Under the pieces are notes generated by a model, which was not told where the DNA came from, made no database searches, and saw nothing but the letters and a program-made list of their open reading frames with translations. Below, in pieces: positions 53,197 through 62,341 of a stretch of 64,000 bases of DNA (positions are counted from its first letter, which is position 1; every line of letters begins with the position of its first letter). Source of the DNA: Streptomyces coelicoflavus (GTDB lineage: Bacteria > Actinomycetota > Actinomycetes > Streptomycetales > Streptomycetaceae); assembly GCF_003112555.1 (NCBI RefSeq), contig NZ_BEWB01000011.1, positions 248,001 through 312,000 on the forward strand. Direction: 5' to 3'. Made by a program: the position numbers and the translations under genes.

Positions 53197-54020
53197 GGCG
53201 CTTCCTCCAACGTTCGCAGGATGAAATCGCGCGACTGGGCCGGTGACAGCGCCAAGTCACGCGTCGAATCGTACCTGCGCTGAAGCAGCTCAACCGAGGC
53301 GTTTTCTTCGACCAGTTCGCCGCGCAAATCGTTCTCGATGTATGCCACTACCCGGCCGTTCGGCAGCCGCAGAAACATCACGTCGGTGTTGGTCAGCCCG
53401 TGCCGCCCGGCACTGAACGGCAGCACGTGGAGGGTGATGTTCGCCCGCTCGGACATCTCCACCAAGTGGGTCAACTGCTCACGCCATGCACCCATGTCAC
53501 GCAGCAACGTACGCAGCACCGCCTCGGACAGAATGACGCGAAACGGCGGTGGGGTGTCGCCCTCCAACAACTGCCGGCGACCAAGACGTGCCTCCACCTG
53601 CTGCTCAAGCTCGGGGACAGTCAGCCAGCCTGCGGCAAGAGCCTCGCGCGCGTACCCGGCGGTCTGAAGGAGCCCCGGTGGAGCGCTCACCGCGTAGTAC
53701 CACAAGCTGATCGCCTCGGCCTCCAGGATCCTGTACCGCCGATACTGCTCGCGGAACTGCGTCGGATCGGCCACCGCCAGCTCCCACAGCGTGAGCAGCA
53801 TGCCGCCCGTGCCGTAGTACTGGTCCAGCGCCTCCACGATCTCCGGGCCGCCCAGCGTGTGGCCGTGCTCCATCTTTCCGAACTGGGACGCGTCCCAGCC
53901 CACCACCTCCGCGACGCCCCGCAGGGACACGCCCCGCCCGTTGCGCAGCAGCCGCAGCTCCTCCGCGAACCGTGCCCTCGGTTCCTGACTGCGACCCGTG
54001 ATCGCCCTCCGCTGCGGCAC
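53178..54020 (-). CDS. XRE regulator with DUF5753 (WhiJ-like)
   Basis: 280 residues. An N-terminal Cro/C1-type helix-turn-helix (about 15-70, LRLLRNGRGVSLRGVAEVVGWDASQFGKMEHG) and a C-terminal DUF5753 domain (EAEAISLWYYAVSAPPGLLQTAGYA, TLHVLPFSAGRHGL). Same family as WhiJ, which controls development. Its partner DUF397 gene overlaps its end. Confidence 0.92.
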   Translation of the reverse strand: MPQRRAITGRSQEPRARFAEELRLLRNGRGVSLRGVAEVVGWDASQFGKMEHGHTLGGPEIVEALDQYYGTGGMLLTLWELAVADPTQFREQYRRYRILEAEAISLWYYAVSAPPGLLQTAGYAREALAAGWLTVPELEQQVEARLGRRQLLEGDTPPPFRVILSEAVLRTLLRDMGAWREQLTHLVEMSERANITLHVLPFSAGRHGLTNTDVMFLRLPNGRVVAYIENDLRGELVEENASVELLQRRYDSTRDLALSPAQSRDFILRTLEEAPCEPSI

Positions 54021-54192
54021 CGCACCCCTCCCGGCTGTGGAATTTGTGGAATTTGGAGCGCCCGGTGTGGCACTAGCGGCCGTTCCGGGCTTGGCGACCC
54101 CCGCCGTGGGTCATGCTCGTAACTGCCCACCACTACGCAGAGTAGTGCAACTGTCGCATTCCGTACAGACGTTGACGTAAGGGAGCGAACCC

Positions 54193-54588
54193 GTGAGAAC
54201 AGAACCGGCCACCTACGAGCCCGGCACCGTGCTCTACGACACCGCCGCCGCGAAGGTCGGTGAGTACCGGGGCCGCAGCGGGGCGCGGGCGATACTCCGT
54301 CCGCTCGGCGGCGGGCGGGAGTGGGAGGCGGAGCCGGCCGTGCTGCGCCCGGCGACCGACCGGGAGCGCCTCGGGGCGAGCCTGCGCGCCGCGAACGACC
54401 GCACCCTGGCCACGCCCCCGGCCACCCCCGGTGGCCAGGACCGGCCGCCCCTGCCGGTCCCCGGCTGCGAGGCCTGCACCTGGCTGGCCGACCGGCGGGA
54501 GACCGCACGCGCGGCGTTCGACCACAGCGCGGTGTCGGACGCGAACGTCCTGCTGCGCCAGCACCAGCGCAAGGAGCACGAGGGATGA
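54193..54588 (+). CDS. Hypothetical protein, ParB-like pair partner?
   Basis: 131 residues from GTG 54193, which has GGGAGC upstream. A small beta-rich N-terminus (EPGTVLYDTAAAKVGEYRGRSGARAILRPLGGG) and a C-terminal region with a CxxC (GCEACTW). Divergent from the XRE/DUF397 pair. These are common hypothetical genes next to DUF397/XRE clusters; function unknown. The stop overlaps the next ATG (ATGA), so the two are coupled. Confidence 0.75.
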   Translation: MRTEPATYEPGTVLYDTAAAKVGEYRGRSGARAILRPLGGGREWEAEPAVLRPATDRERLGASLRAANDRTLATPPATPGGQDRPPLPVPGCEACTWLADRRETARAAFDHSAVSDANVLLRQHQRKEHEG

Positions 54589-54836
54589 CGTACGACGGCG
54601 GACTGCCCTACGAGGAGTGCCGGCGGGCCCAGCGGCTCGCGCCCCGACGGGACCGGGCGCCCCTCTCTCCCGGCTTCGCGATGCCCCCGTTCCATCCGGA
54701 CCACCCGCCGAGGCCCGTGCCGAAGCACAAGGCCCGGTCCCGGCGGCGGGCCAGGCCGGCCGGTGCCACGGTCAGCGGCCTGCTCACCGTCCTGTGCGTG
54801 GCCACGCTGCTGGTGACGATCACCTTCGCGGTCTGA
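54585..54836 (+). CDS. Small C-terminal membrane-anchored protein
   Basis: 83 residues from ATG 54585, overlapping the previous stop. A polar, Arg/Pro-rich N-terminus of about 60 residues and one C-terminal TM helix (SGLLTVLCVATLLVTITFAV), so a tail-anchored protein. Translationally coupled to the previous gene. Function unknown. Confidence 0.7.
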   Translation: MTYDGGLPYEECRRAQRLAPRRDRAPLSPGFAMPPFHPDHPPRPVPKHKARSRRRARPAGATVSGLLTVLCVATLLVTITFAV

Positions 54837-54864
54837 CACCGCCCGCGAGGGCTACGCTTCCGGC

Positions 54865-55227
54865 ATGGCGAAGAAGCTCGTGATCAAGGTGACGGCGGGG
54901 GCCGATGCCCCTGAGCGGTGCTCGCAGGCGTTCACCGTGGCGGCGGTGGCCGTGGCCAGTGGGGTCGACGTGTCGCTGTGGCTGACCGGGGAGTCCGCGT
55001 GGTTCGCGGTGCCGGGGCGCGCGGCCGAGTTCGAGCTGCCGCACGCCGCGCCGCTGCCCGACCTGCTGGACTCGCTCCTGGCGGGCGGCCGGGTGACGCT
55101 GTGCACGCAGTGCGCGGCCCGGCGGGACCTCACCGAGAAGGACGTCATCGAGGGCGTACGCATCGCGGGGGCGCAGGTCTTCGTGCAGGAGGCGTTGGCC
55201 GACGACACCCAGTCCCTCGTCTACTGA
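54865..55227 (+). CDS. DsrE-family protein
   Basis: 120 residues, DsrE/DsrF/TusD-like fold (KLVIKVTAGADAPERCSQAFTVAAVAVASGVDVSLWLTG). A Cys pair, LCTQCAARRDL, sits near the position of the TusD/DsrE active-site Cys, so it may relay sulfur. ATG 54865 follows ACGCTTCCGGC, no clear ribosome site. Confidence 0.88.
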   Translation: MAKKLVIKVTAGADAPERCSQAFTVAAVAVASGVDVSLWLTGESAWFAVPGRAAEFELPHAAPLPDLLDSLLAGGRVTLCTQCAARRDLTEKDVIEGVRIAGAQVFVQEALADDTQSLVY

Positions 55228-55345
55228 GGGAGCCCGCGCGCCCCCGCCGTCTGCCCCCGGGCTTGCCCCCGAGTCCCTTCCCCGCGGGCCGACGGGGATG
55301 GATGATTCTTCCTCTCTGCCCCGGCGGACACGAAGGAGAAGTGGC

Positions 55346-56530
55346 GTGCGCGCGCAGACACGGACCGGCGCGGTCGAGGAGACCGGGACGGCCGGGCGGC
55401 AGCGGTCCGCTACGGCGGTCGCCCGGCTGCCCGTGCGGGACCTGAGCCCTGCGGGCGTCCGGAACCTCCAAGGGACCGCGGGCAACGACGCGGTGGCCCG
55501 CACGGTCCAGCGGCACCGGGACTCGGCCGCGACGGTGCAGCGGGCCCCCACGGCCGACCCGGAGATCCAGCCGATCGTCGACGCGGTGCGGGAGATGCTC
55601 GGGACCGCCCGGTCCCTGATCGCCACGGCCCGGGGGATCGCGTTCCGGATGCGGAGCAGGGAGAACCAGCAGAAGCACTGCGACCATCTCGGCACGTCTC
55701 TGGACACCGCCGAGCACATGATCTACGGGCAGTTCCGCGCCGACGGCCCGGCCGGCCGGACGACCAACCCGCGCACCACCGCGCTGAAGGCCCTGCTCGA
55801 CGAGATCCAGGAGCGGCACGTCGAGTACGTGGGCATCCTGCGCCGGTTCGGGCTGCGTCCCGTCGGCGCCGACATCGGCCCCGAGGACACCCAGGGCCTG
55901 GCGCAGCTGTCGGGCACCTGGTCACAGGTGGTCGGCGGGCGGGGCATCAAAACCTCGTCGACTCCGCGGGCCTTCGGCGAGGACCGTACGCCCGGGGCGC
56001 TGCCGGGCTTCGAGGACCAGATGCTGTCCCACCACGCCCGGCTGCTCTCCCGGGAGCGGGGCCGGAACCTGGTCGGCAGTCTCACCGCCGGGAACGCGGG
56101 CACTGGCGAGGCCATGGTGGGCGTGCAGCCCTACCACCCCGAGCAGGTCGAGGCGATGGGCGGCAACAGCGCGGTCGGCGCGGAAGCGGGCGTCAACAGG
56201 CCCGAAGAAGGGCTCGCGTCCGCCCCCGACGCCCCCGGCAGGGGCAGTACCAGCTTCGTCGCCGTGCCGCACAACATGCGGGACAGCGAGGGGGCGCAGG
56301 AGAACGAGGCCGTCTCGCCCGCCTTCCTGGTCTACGGGCACGAGCTGATCCACGCGCAGCACACCATGCACGGCATCAACGTCCGGAACATCGGCGACGA
56401 GGAGGAGGCGACGGTCACCGGCAACGACGAGGCCTCCGCCGCCCTGCACAGGCAGCGGCAGGTGCCGGTCACCACGGAGGAGATGCTGCGCGACGAACAC
56501 GGCCTGCCGCGCCGCGGCGGCTACACATAG
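55346..56530 (+). CDS. M91-type zinc metalloprotease, probable injection-system effector
   Basis: 394 residues from GTG 55346, with AAGGAGAA at 55333-55340 (ATG 55298 is an alternative). The N-terminal 90 residues carry the pattern seen in contractile-injection effectors (LQGTAGNDAVARTVQR). The C-terminal part has the zinc motif HELIH (His332, Glu333, His336) in VYGHELIHAQHTMHG, matching the M91/NleD-type peptidase. It has no signal peptide, so it is likely a cargo of a contractile injection system, as clusters of this kind lie near carD in S. coelicolor. Confidence 0.8.
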   Translation: MRAQTRTGAVEETGTAGRQRSATAVARLPVRDLSPAGVRNLQGTAGNDAVARTVQRHRDSAATVQRAPTADPEIQPIVDAVREMLGTARSLIATARGIAFRMRSRENQQKHCDHLGTSLDTAEHMIYGQFRADGPAGRTTNPRTTALKALLDEIQERHVEYVGILRRFGLRPVGADIGPEDTQGLAQLSGTWSQVVGGRGIKTSSTPRAFGEDRTPGALPGFEDQMLSHHARLLSRERGRNLVGSLTAGNAGTGEAMVGVQPYHPEQVEAMGGNSAVGAEAGVNRPEEGLASAPDAPGRGSTSFVAVPHNMRDSEGAQENEAVSPAFLVYGHELIHAQHTMHGINVRNIGDEEEATVTGNDEASAALHRQRQVPVTTEEMLRDEHGLPRRGGYT

Positions 56531-56554
56531 CCCACGGCCCCCGCACGCAGGGAC

Positions 56555-56744
56555 CTAGGGGGTGTCGTTTGGATCTTGCCGGGGTCGCGGGGCCTGGCAC
56601 GCACATCTGCGGCGTTGTCGTCGGTTGTCAACGCTCCGCGTTGCCGCCCTCCTCCGCCTTGCAGCTGCACGCACCAGACCCCGCTCGGGCCGGCCACAAG
56701 ACACCGTCGCCCGGAGCCGACCTGATCCAAACGACACCCCCTAG
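56555..56744. mobile_element. 190-bp MITE with perfect 21-bp terminal inverted repeats
   Basis: The ends at 56555-56575 and 56724-56744 are perfect inverted repeats (CTAGGGGGTGTCGTTTGG and its complement, plus three more bases). The interior has no transposase and only short mirror frames. CTAG at both outer ends could be a target duplication, suggesting an IS5-like parent (inference). It sits between convergent genes. Confidence 0.85.
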
Positions 56745-56998
56745 TGGTGCTTCTTGCCGTCCAGCTCGTCCCACCACTCGTCGGACTCGGGGTCGCCGGA
56801 GGGGTCGTCCCACCAGCGGTCGTCCGGGCCGCGCCGGTTGGCGACCATCGCGGCGACCGGCGGGATCAGCATGGCGAACACGCACATACCGACGGCCGCG
56901 GGGACCGACCACAACCGGATGACGCCCCAGGCCAGTACGAAGAGCGCGATGCAGATGCCCATCATCACGAAGTACTGATGCCGCCGCCGCGCGTACAT
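56741..56998 (-). CDS. DUF3099 membrane protein
   Basis: 85 residues from ATG 56998, two TM helices (about 10-27 and 33-52, MMGICIALFVLAWGVIRLW... VGMCVFAMLIPPVAAMVA), and an acidic, Trp-rich tail, matching DUF3099. A TACCCT box six bases before suggests leaderless translation. Its TAG stop (56741-56743) lies inside the right end of the MITE, so the insertion defined or replaced the gene end. Confidence 0.82.
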   Translation of the reverse strand: MYARRRHQYFVMMGICIALFVLAWGVIRLWSVPAAVGMCVFAMLIPPVAAMVANRRGPDDRWWDDPSGDPESDEWWDELDGKKHH

Positions 56999-57038
56999 AC
57001 CTCCAGGGTAGGTCCGCACACCCCGTCCGGACATGCCG

Positions 57039-57083
57039 GAGGGGCCGCACCCCAGGTGTCCAACCCGGTGGGTGCGGCCCCTC
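57039..57083 (-). terminator. Terminator after DUF1416 gene
   Basis: A perfect 14-bp stem (GAGGGGCCGCACCC at 57039-57052, complement at 57070-57083) with a 17-base loop, 47 bases after the DUF1416 stop. It should end the rhodanese-DUF1416 transcript. Confidence 0.8.
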
Positions 57084-57130
57084 GGCCGTCACGCGCCGTG
57101 CGCGCTGCGCTGCCCTGTCGCCGCGTGCCG

Positions 57131-57418
57131 TCAGACGGCGATCGCGACCTCCGCCAGACCGCCCTGCTGGGCGACGACCGTGCGGTCGGCGCTGCCGCCC
57201 GGGATCAGCGCGCGTACGGTCCAGGTGCCCTCGGCCGCGTAGAAGCGGAACTGGCCCGTCGCGGAGGTCGGGACCTCCGCCGTGAACTCGCCGGTGGCGT
57301 CCAGCAGACGGACGTAGCCCGTCACCGGCTCGCCGTCACGGGTCACCTGACCCTGGATGGTGGTCTCACCGGGCTTGATCGTCGAGGCGTCGGGGCCGCC
57401 GGCCTTCGCTCCGCACAT
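57131..57418 (-). CDS. DUF1416 protein
   Basis: 95 residues from ATG 57418. A carboxypeptidase-regulatory-like beta-sandwich (TIQGQVTRDGEPVTGYVRLLDATGEFTAEVPT) matching DUF1416. It follows the thiosulfate sulfurtransferase by 55 bases and is probably in one operon, so a sulfur role is inferred. The MCGAK start includes Cys2. Confidence 0.88.
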   Translation of the reverse strand: MCGAKAGGPDASTIKPGETTIQGQVTRDGEPVTGYVRLLDATGEFTAEVPTSATGQFRFYAAEGTWTVRALIPGGSADRTVVAQQGGLAEVAIAV

Positions 57419-57473
57419 GTCGTAACTCCTGAGGTGTGTTGGGAAAGGTCGGCGGGTGCCGTACCCGTGTCGC

Positions 57474-58319
57474 TTACTTCGCGGCGCCGAGCTCGATCGG
57501 CACGCCGACCAGGGAGCCGTACTCGGTCCAGGAGCCGTCGTAGTTCTTGACGTTCTCCACACCCAGCAGCTCGTGCAGGACGAACCAGGTCAGGGCCGAG
57601 CGCTCGCCGATGCGGCAGTAGGCGATGGTGTCCTTCGCCAGGTCGACCTGCTCGTCGGTGTAGAGCTGCTTGAGCTCGTCGTCCGACTTGAAGGTGCCGT
57701 CGTCGTTGGCGTTCTTCGACCACGGGATGTTGCGGGCGGACGGGACGTGGCCCGGACGCTGCGACTGCTCCTGCGGGAGGTGGGCCGGGGCGAGCAGCTT
57801 GCCGGAGAACTCGTCGGGCGAGCGGACGTCGACCAGGTTCTGCGCGCCGATCGCCTTGACGACGTCGTCGCGGAACGCGCGGATCGCGGTGTTCTGCGGC
57901 TTGGCCTTGTAGTCGGTGGCGGCGCGCTGGGGCACCTCGTCGCCGGGGACCAGCTCGCGGGCGTCCAGCTCCCACTTCTTGCGGCCGCCGTCGAGGAGCT
58001 TGACCGCGTCGTGGCCGTACAGCTTGAAGTACCAGTAGGCGTAGGACGCGAACCAGTTGTTGTTGCCGCCGTAGAGGACCACGGTCTGGTCGTTGGAGAT
58101 GCCCTTCTTCGACAGGAGCTTCTCGAAGCCCTCCTGGTCGACGAAGTCGCGGCGGACCGGGTCCTGGAGGTCCTGGGTCCAGTCGATCCGGATCGCGTTC
58201 TTGATGTGGTTCTTCTCGTAGGCGGACGTGTCCTCGTCCACCTCGACGATCGCGATGGTCGGGTCGTCCAGGTGGTCCTGCAACCAGTCGGCGTCGACCA
58301 GGACGTCGCTGCGGCTCAT
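57474..58319 (-). CDS. cysA: Thiosulfate sulfurtransferase (rhodanese), CysA type
   Basis: 281 residues, two rhodanese domains (about 1-130 inactive, 150-281 active). The active loop YCRIGERSALTWF carries the catalytic Cys, and EFSGKLLAP gives substrate-side residues. It transfers sulfane sulfur from thiosulfate to acceptors. GGAGGAG precedes the ATG 58319. It is headed by a short Cys-containing leader peptide and a hairpin, suggesting control by cysteine or Cys-tRNA. The name cysA follows actinobacterial usage and is not the ABC transporter ATPase. Confidence 0.9.
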   Translation of the reverse strand: MSRSDVLVDADWLQDHLDDPTIAIVEVDEDTSAYEKNHIKNAIRIDWTQDLQDPVRRDFVDQEGFEKLLSKKGISNDQTVVLYGGNNNWFASYAYWYFKLYGHDAVKLLDGGRKKWELDARELVPGDEVPQRAATDYKAKPQNTAIRAFRDDVVKAIGAQNLVDVRSPDEFSGKLLAPAHLPQEQSQRPGHVPSARNIPWSKNANDDGTFKSDDELKQLYTDEQVDLAKDTIAYCRIGERSALTWFVLHELLGVENVKNYDGSWTEYGSLVGVPIELGAAK

Positions 58320-58442
58320 GTTTTCTCCTCCGGGGCAGTTGGCGGCGGGGCGTGCGGTGCGAGGGTGTGCGCACTCGGGCCGGGCGGCGGCGCGGCGCGC
58401 GGGTGCCCGGGGCAGGCCGGGCGGGCGGGGGATGAGGGGATA

Positions 58443-58464
58443 CGGACGGCGTCGTCGCCGTCCG
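58443..58464 (-). promoter_or_regulatory. Attenuator-like hairpin after the leader peptide
   Basis: Perfect 9-bp arms (CGGACGGCG at 58443-58451, CGCCGTCCG at 58456-58464) with loop TCGT, beginning 3 bases after the stop of the 26-residue leader peptide. Position and strength fit a translation-coupled attenuator controlling cysA. Confidence 0.65.
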
Positions 58465-58466
58465 CC

Positions 58467-58547
58467 TCAGAAAGTGCGACAGAGCATGGCGGCGACGCGG
58501 CACAGGTCCACTGCCCGCCGCTTCGTGAGGTCCGCCTGTTGCTTCAT
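58467..58547 (-). CDS. 26-residue Cys-containing leader peptide (uORF)
   Basis: ATG 58547, with a TACGAT box 8 bases upstream (58556-58561) and GTGACA 18 bases before it (58580-58585), so likely leaderless. Ends DLCRVAAMLCRTF with Cys16 and Cys23. It matches the pattern of actinobacterial cysteine-responsive leader peptides. Ribosome stalling at Cys codons when cysteine is scarce would disrupt the hairpin at 58443-58464 and let cysA be read. Confidence 0.75.
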   Translation of the reverse strand: MKQQADLTKRRAVDLCRVAAMLCRTF

Positions 58548-58555
58548 AGGACCCG

Positions 58556-58585
58556 ATCGTAAGGATTGAGGGCGGGCCGTGTCAC
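58556..58585 (-). promoter_or_regulatory. Promoter of leader peptide-cysA transcript
   Basis: GTGACA (58585-58580), 18 bases, TACGAT (58561-58556) on the minus strand; start predicted about 58548, next to the leader ATG. Confidence 0.55.
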
Positions 58586-58777
58586 CGACGTGTCGCATGA
58601 TGAGACGAGAACGTCCGGGATGTGGGATCGAGAGCCCCGCCGCCCCGGTTCGACGGGCCGCCGGACGCGGCGCGGGTCGGGTCGCTTCTGCGGTACGGAC
58701 AGCGCCGTCTCGCCTGTCGGACGACATGGCCTGCGCGCGGTGGGCCGCCGTTGCGCCGAGCGGCGCCGACCCTCGTC

Positions 58778-59515
58778 CTACCCGGCCAGCTTGACGTTCG
58801 AACCCTTCACCGTGATCTCGACGCCGTCCTTCGCCGCCTCGACCTTGTCCAGCTCGATGCCGCCGGGCAGCTCGTCGATGGTCTGCTGGAAGTCGGTGAT
58901 GGCCCGGATCCGGGACTCGGCGAGCTGCCTGCCGCCGATCTCCGGCAGGCCGTCGGCGACCACCTCGACGTCGTTGTCCTTGACCTTGACCGAGCTGAGC
59001 ACCTCGACCGGCTCGGGCACCTCGACGCCGAGGACCGTGGCCTGCAACGACACCTTGATCTTGCCGTTGCCGCCGTCGGAGAGGCCGATGACCTTGGCGT
59101 CGATGCCGGGCGCGATCTCCGTGGGCTCGGACTTGGTGGCCTTCATCAGCTCGTCGTAGCCGACGGTCGCGGTGCCGGTGGCGGTGGCCGCGGTGGCGGA
59201 GCTGTAGTCGCCGGAGAACTCGACGCCCTTCATGTGCGCCCGCAGCTCGGCGATGCGGATCTTCTCGCCGCCGTTGCCGGTGGACGCCTCGTAGTCGTCG
59301 ATGCCGACCTCCACGTCGTCCAGCGAACCGCCGGCGACCTGGGTGAGGAAGGGGAAGCCGTTGATGGAGACGTCCGGCGTCGAGGCCAGGTTCTCGGTGC
59401 TGCGCAGCTTGTCCGCCGCCTCGTCCTCGGCGAAGTTGACGGCGACACGGTCGGCGATCACGAAGAGGCCGCCCAGGATCACGACGACGATCAACAGTAT
59501 TCGCAGTGCGCGCAT
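58778..59515 (-). CDS. LmeA-like (DUF2993) phospholipid-binding protein
   Basis: 245 residues from ATG 59515. N-terminal TM/signal helix (about 1-23, MRALRILLIVVVILGGLFVIA) and a beta-rich TULIP-like DUF2993 domain, as in mycobacterial LmeA, which binds acidic phospholipids in the cell envelope and aids mannosyltransferase function. Here it is likely extracytoplasmic and membrane-anchored. Confidence 0.88.
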   Translation of the reverse strand: MRALRILLIVVVILGGLFVIADRVAVNFAEDEAADKLRSTENLASTPDVSINGFPFLTQVAGGSLDDVEVGIDDYEASTGNGGEKIRIAELRAHMKGVEFSGDYSSATAATATGTATVGYDELMKATKSEPTEIAPGIDAKVIGLSDGGNGKIKVSLQATVLGVEVPEPVEVLSSVKVKDNDVEVVADGLPEIGGRQLAESRIRAITDFQQTIDELPGGIELDKVEAAKDGVEITVKGSNVKLAG

Positions 59516-59677
59516 GCGGTGCTTCCCCAACCCTGGACGCTCGACGACGGCGGACCCGACGACCGACGACCGGCGGCCGTCCAGCGCGAGCGTAACGCGG
59601 GCTCCGGGCGCCCCCCGGGTTTTGTCGAACACCTGTGACAGTGGGCGCCGGCACCCGTGACGGGGCGCCGCCGGGGC

Positions 59678-60925
<1,248 letters not shown>

Positions 60926-60928
60926 CGC

Positions 60929-61183
60929 TCACCCTCCTGCGAACGGCGGGAGCACCTCGACCGTGCCGCCCTCGGCCAGCCGTACCGTCTCATGTGCACG
61001 CTTGCCCACGGGGTCGCCGTCGACGAGGAACGAGCAGCGCAGCAGCACGCGCGTGAGTTCGCCGGGGTGCCGCTCGCGCACCGCGCCGAGCGCGTCGGCG
61101 AGCGTCGCCGCGTCGTACGGCTCCTCGGCCACCCCCGCCGCGGCCTTCGCGGCGGCCCAGTAGCGCACCGTGACCTTTGCCAT
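60929..61183 (-). CDS. MoaD/ThiS-type sulfur carrier protein
   Basis: 84 residues, ubiquitin-like fold, ending in the diagnostic Gly-Gly (PPFAGG). The C-terminal glycine is adenylated and thiocarboxylated, then passes sulfur to biosynthetic enzymes. Its exact partner is not in the window. It is 4 bases upstream of the membrane protein gene and near the sulfurtransferase. Confidence 0.88.
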   Translation of the reverse strand: MAKVTVRYWAAAKAAAGVAEEPYDAATLADALGAVRERHPGELTRVLLRCSFLVDGDPVGKRAHETVRLAEGGTVEVLPPFAGG

Positions 61184-61219
61184 CTCGTTCCTTCGTCGTC
61201 GGCGATGAACAAGCTCAGG

Positions 61220-62080
61220 CTAGCCCGCCCGCGCCACCGCCCAGTCGCCGATGCGGTGCAGCAGCGCCTCGTCCGAGGCGTTCTCGGCGTGGCCCATGCC
61301 GGGCTCCAGCCAGAGTTCGCCGTGGTCACCGGCCGCCTCGGCCAGCATCCGGGGGTGGTCGAGGGGGAAGTAGCCGTCCCGGTCGCCGTGCACGATCAGC
61401 AGCGGCGTCGGCGCGATCCGCCCGGCCGCCGCCACCGGCGACAGCGGCACCGGGTCCCAGTCCCGGTGGTGGATACGGGTGCGCAGGCCGTAGCGGCCCA
61501 CCAGACGCCCGGCGGGGCGCATCACCAGCCAGTGCAGGCGGCGCATGGGTGCCGTGCCCCGGTAGTACCAGCGGGCGGGGGAGCTGACCGAGACGACGGC
61601 GTCCGTGCCCGCCGCGGCGTCGTCGGCGTACAGCGCGGCGTGCCGCAGGACCACCGAGCCGCCCATGGAGAACCCGACGGTCACCACGCGCGCGTGCCCG
61701 AAGCCGCGCGCCCAAGCGACCGCCGCCGCCAGGTCGAGCACCTCGCGGTCCCCGACGGTGGACCGCCCGCCGGACGCGCCGTGCCCCCGGAAGGAGAACG
61801 TGACCACGGCACCGTGCCGCGCGAACGCCGCCGCGATCCGCCGCACGTGCGGCCGGTCCGCGTCGCCCGTGAAGCCGTGCGCGACGACGAAGACCAGGTC
61901 AGAGGGGTCGCGGTCGACCGGACCCGGCTCGTACACGGCGTCGACGGGGACACCGTCGGCCGTACGGAGGAAGGTGCGCGCGGGTGTGCGGCGCGGCGCT
62001 CCCCGGGGTGTCTCGGGATGCGGACGATGTCCTGGACGACGGGTGGAACGCGCCACATGACCCGCCGGTCGGTTGCTCAT
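61220..62080 (-). CDS. Alpha/beta hydrolase
   Basis: 286 residues from ATG 62080. Nucleophile elbow GFSMGG, oxyanion FVVAHGFTG, and late His in GMGHAENASDEALL form a plausible Ser-Asp-His triad. A short Arg/Pro-rich N-terminus. Similar to monoacylglycerol lipase/esterase-like cytoplasmic hydrolases; the substrate is unknown. Divergent from glnR across about 260 bases. Confidence 0.88.
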   Translation of the reverse strand: MSNRPAGHVARSTRRPGHRPHPETPRGAPRRTPARTFLRTADGVPVDAVYEPGPVDRDPSDLVFVVAHGFTGDADRPHVRRIAAAFARHGAVVTFSFRGHGASGGRSTVGDREVLDLAAAVAWARGFGHARVVTVGFSMGGSVVLRHAALYADDAAAGTDAVVSVSSPARWYYRGTAPMRRLHWLVMRPAGRLVGRYGLRTRIHHRDWDPVPLSPVAAAGRIAPTPLLIVHGDRDGYFPLDHPRMLAEAAGDHGELWLEPGMGHAENASDEALLHRIGDWAVARAG

Positions 62081-62341
62081 GTCGGCTATTCTGCTGGGCA
62101 GAGGACTCGGGCAACGTAGCCCCCGGGTCCTTTTGTGCTTTCGGGAGCGATGCCGGGCGGTCGTCGGGCGGTCGTCGGGCATTCACCTCCCGGACGCCAC
62201 ACGTACGAAGCAGTGCCGCCAACTCCCCCGCTGCCTTGAGGGCGCGGGAGGTACCCCCATCGCCGGGACCCAGGAGGAACCAGACGTTATGGGCGAGCGA
62301 ACCGGGCACGACCACGAACCGTCCCAGGCAGGTGGGGCGCG

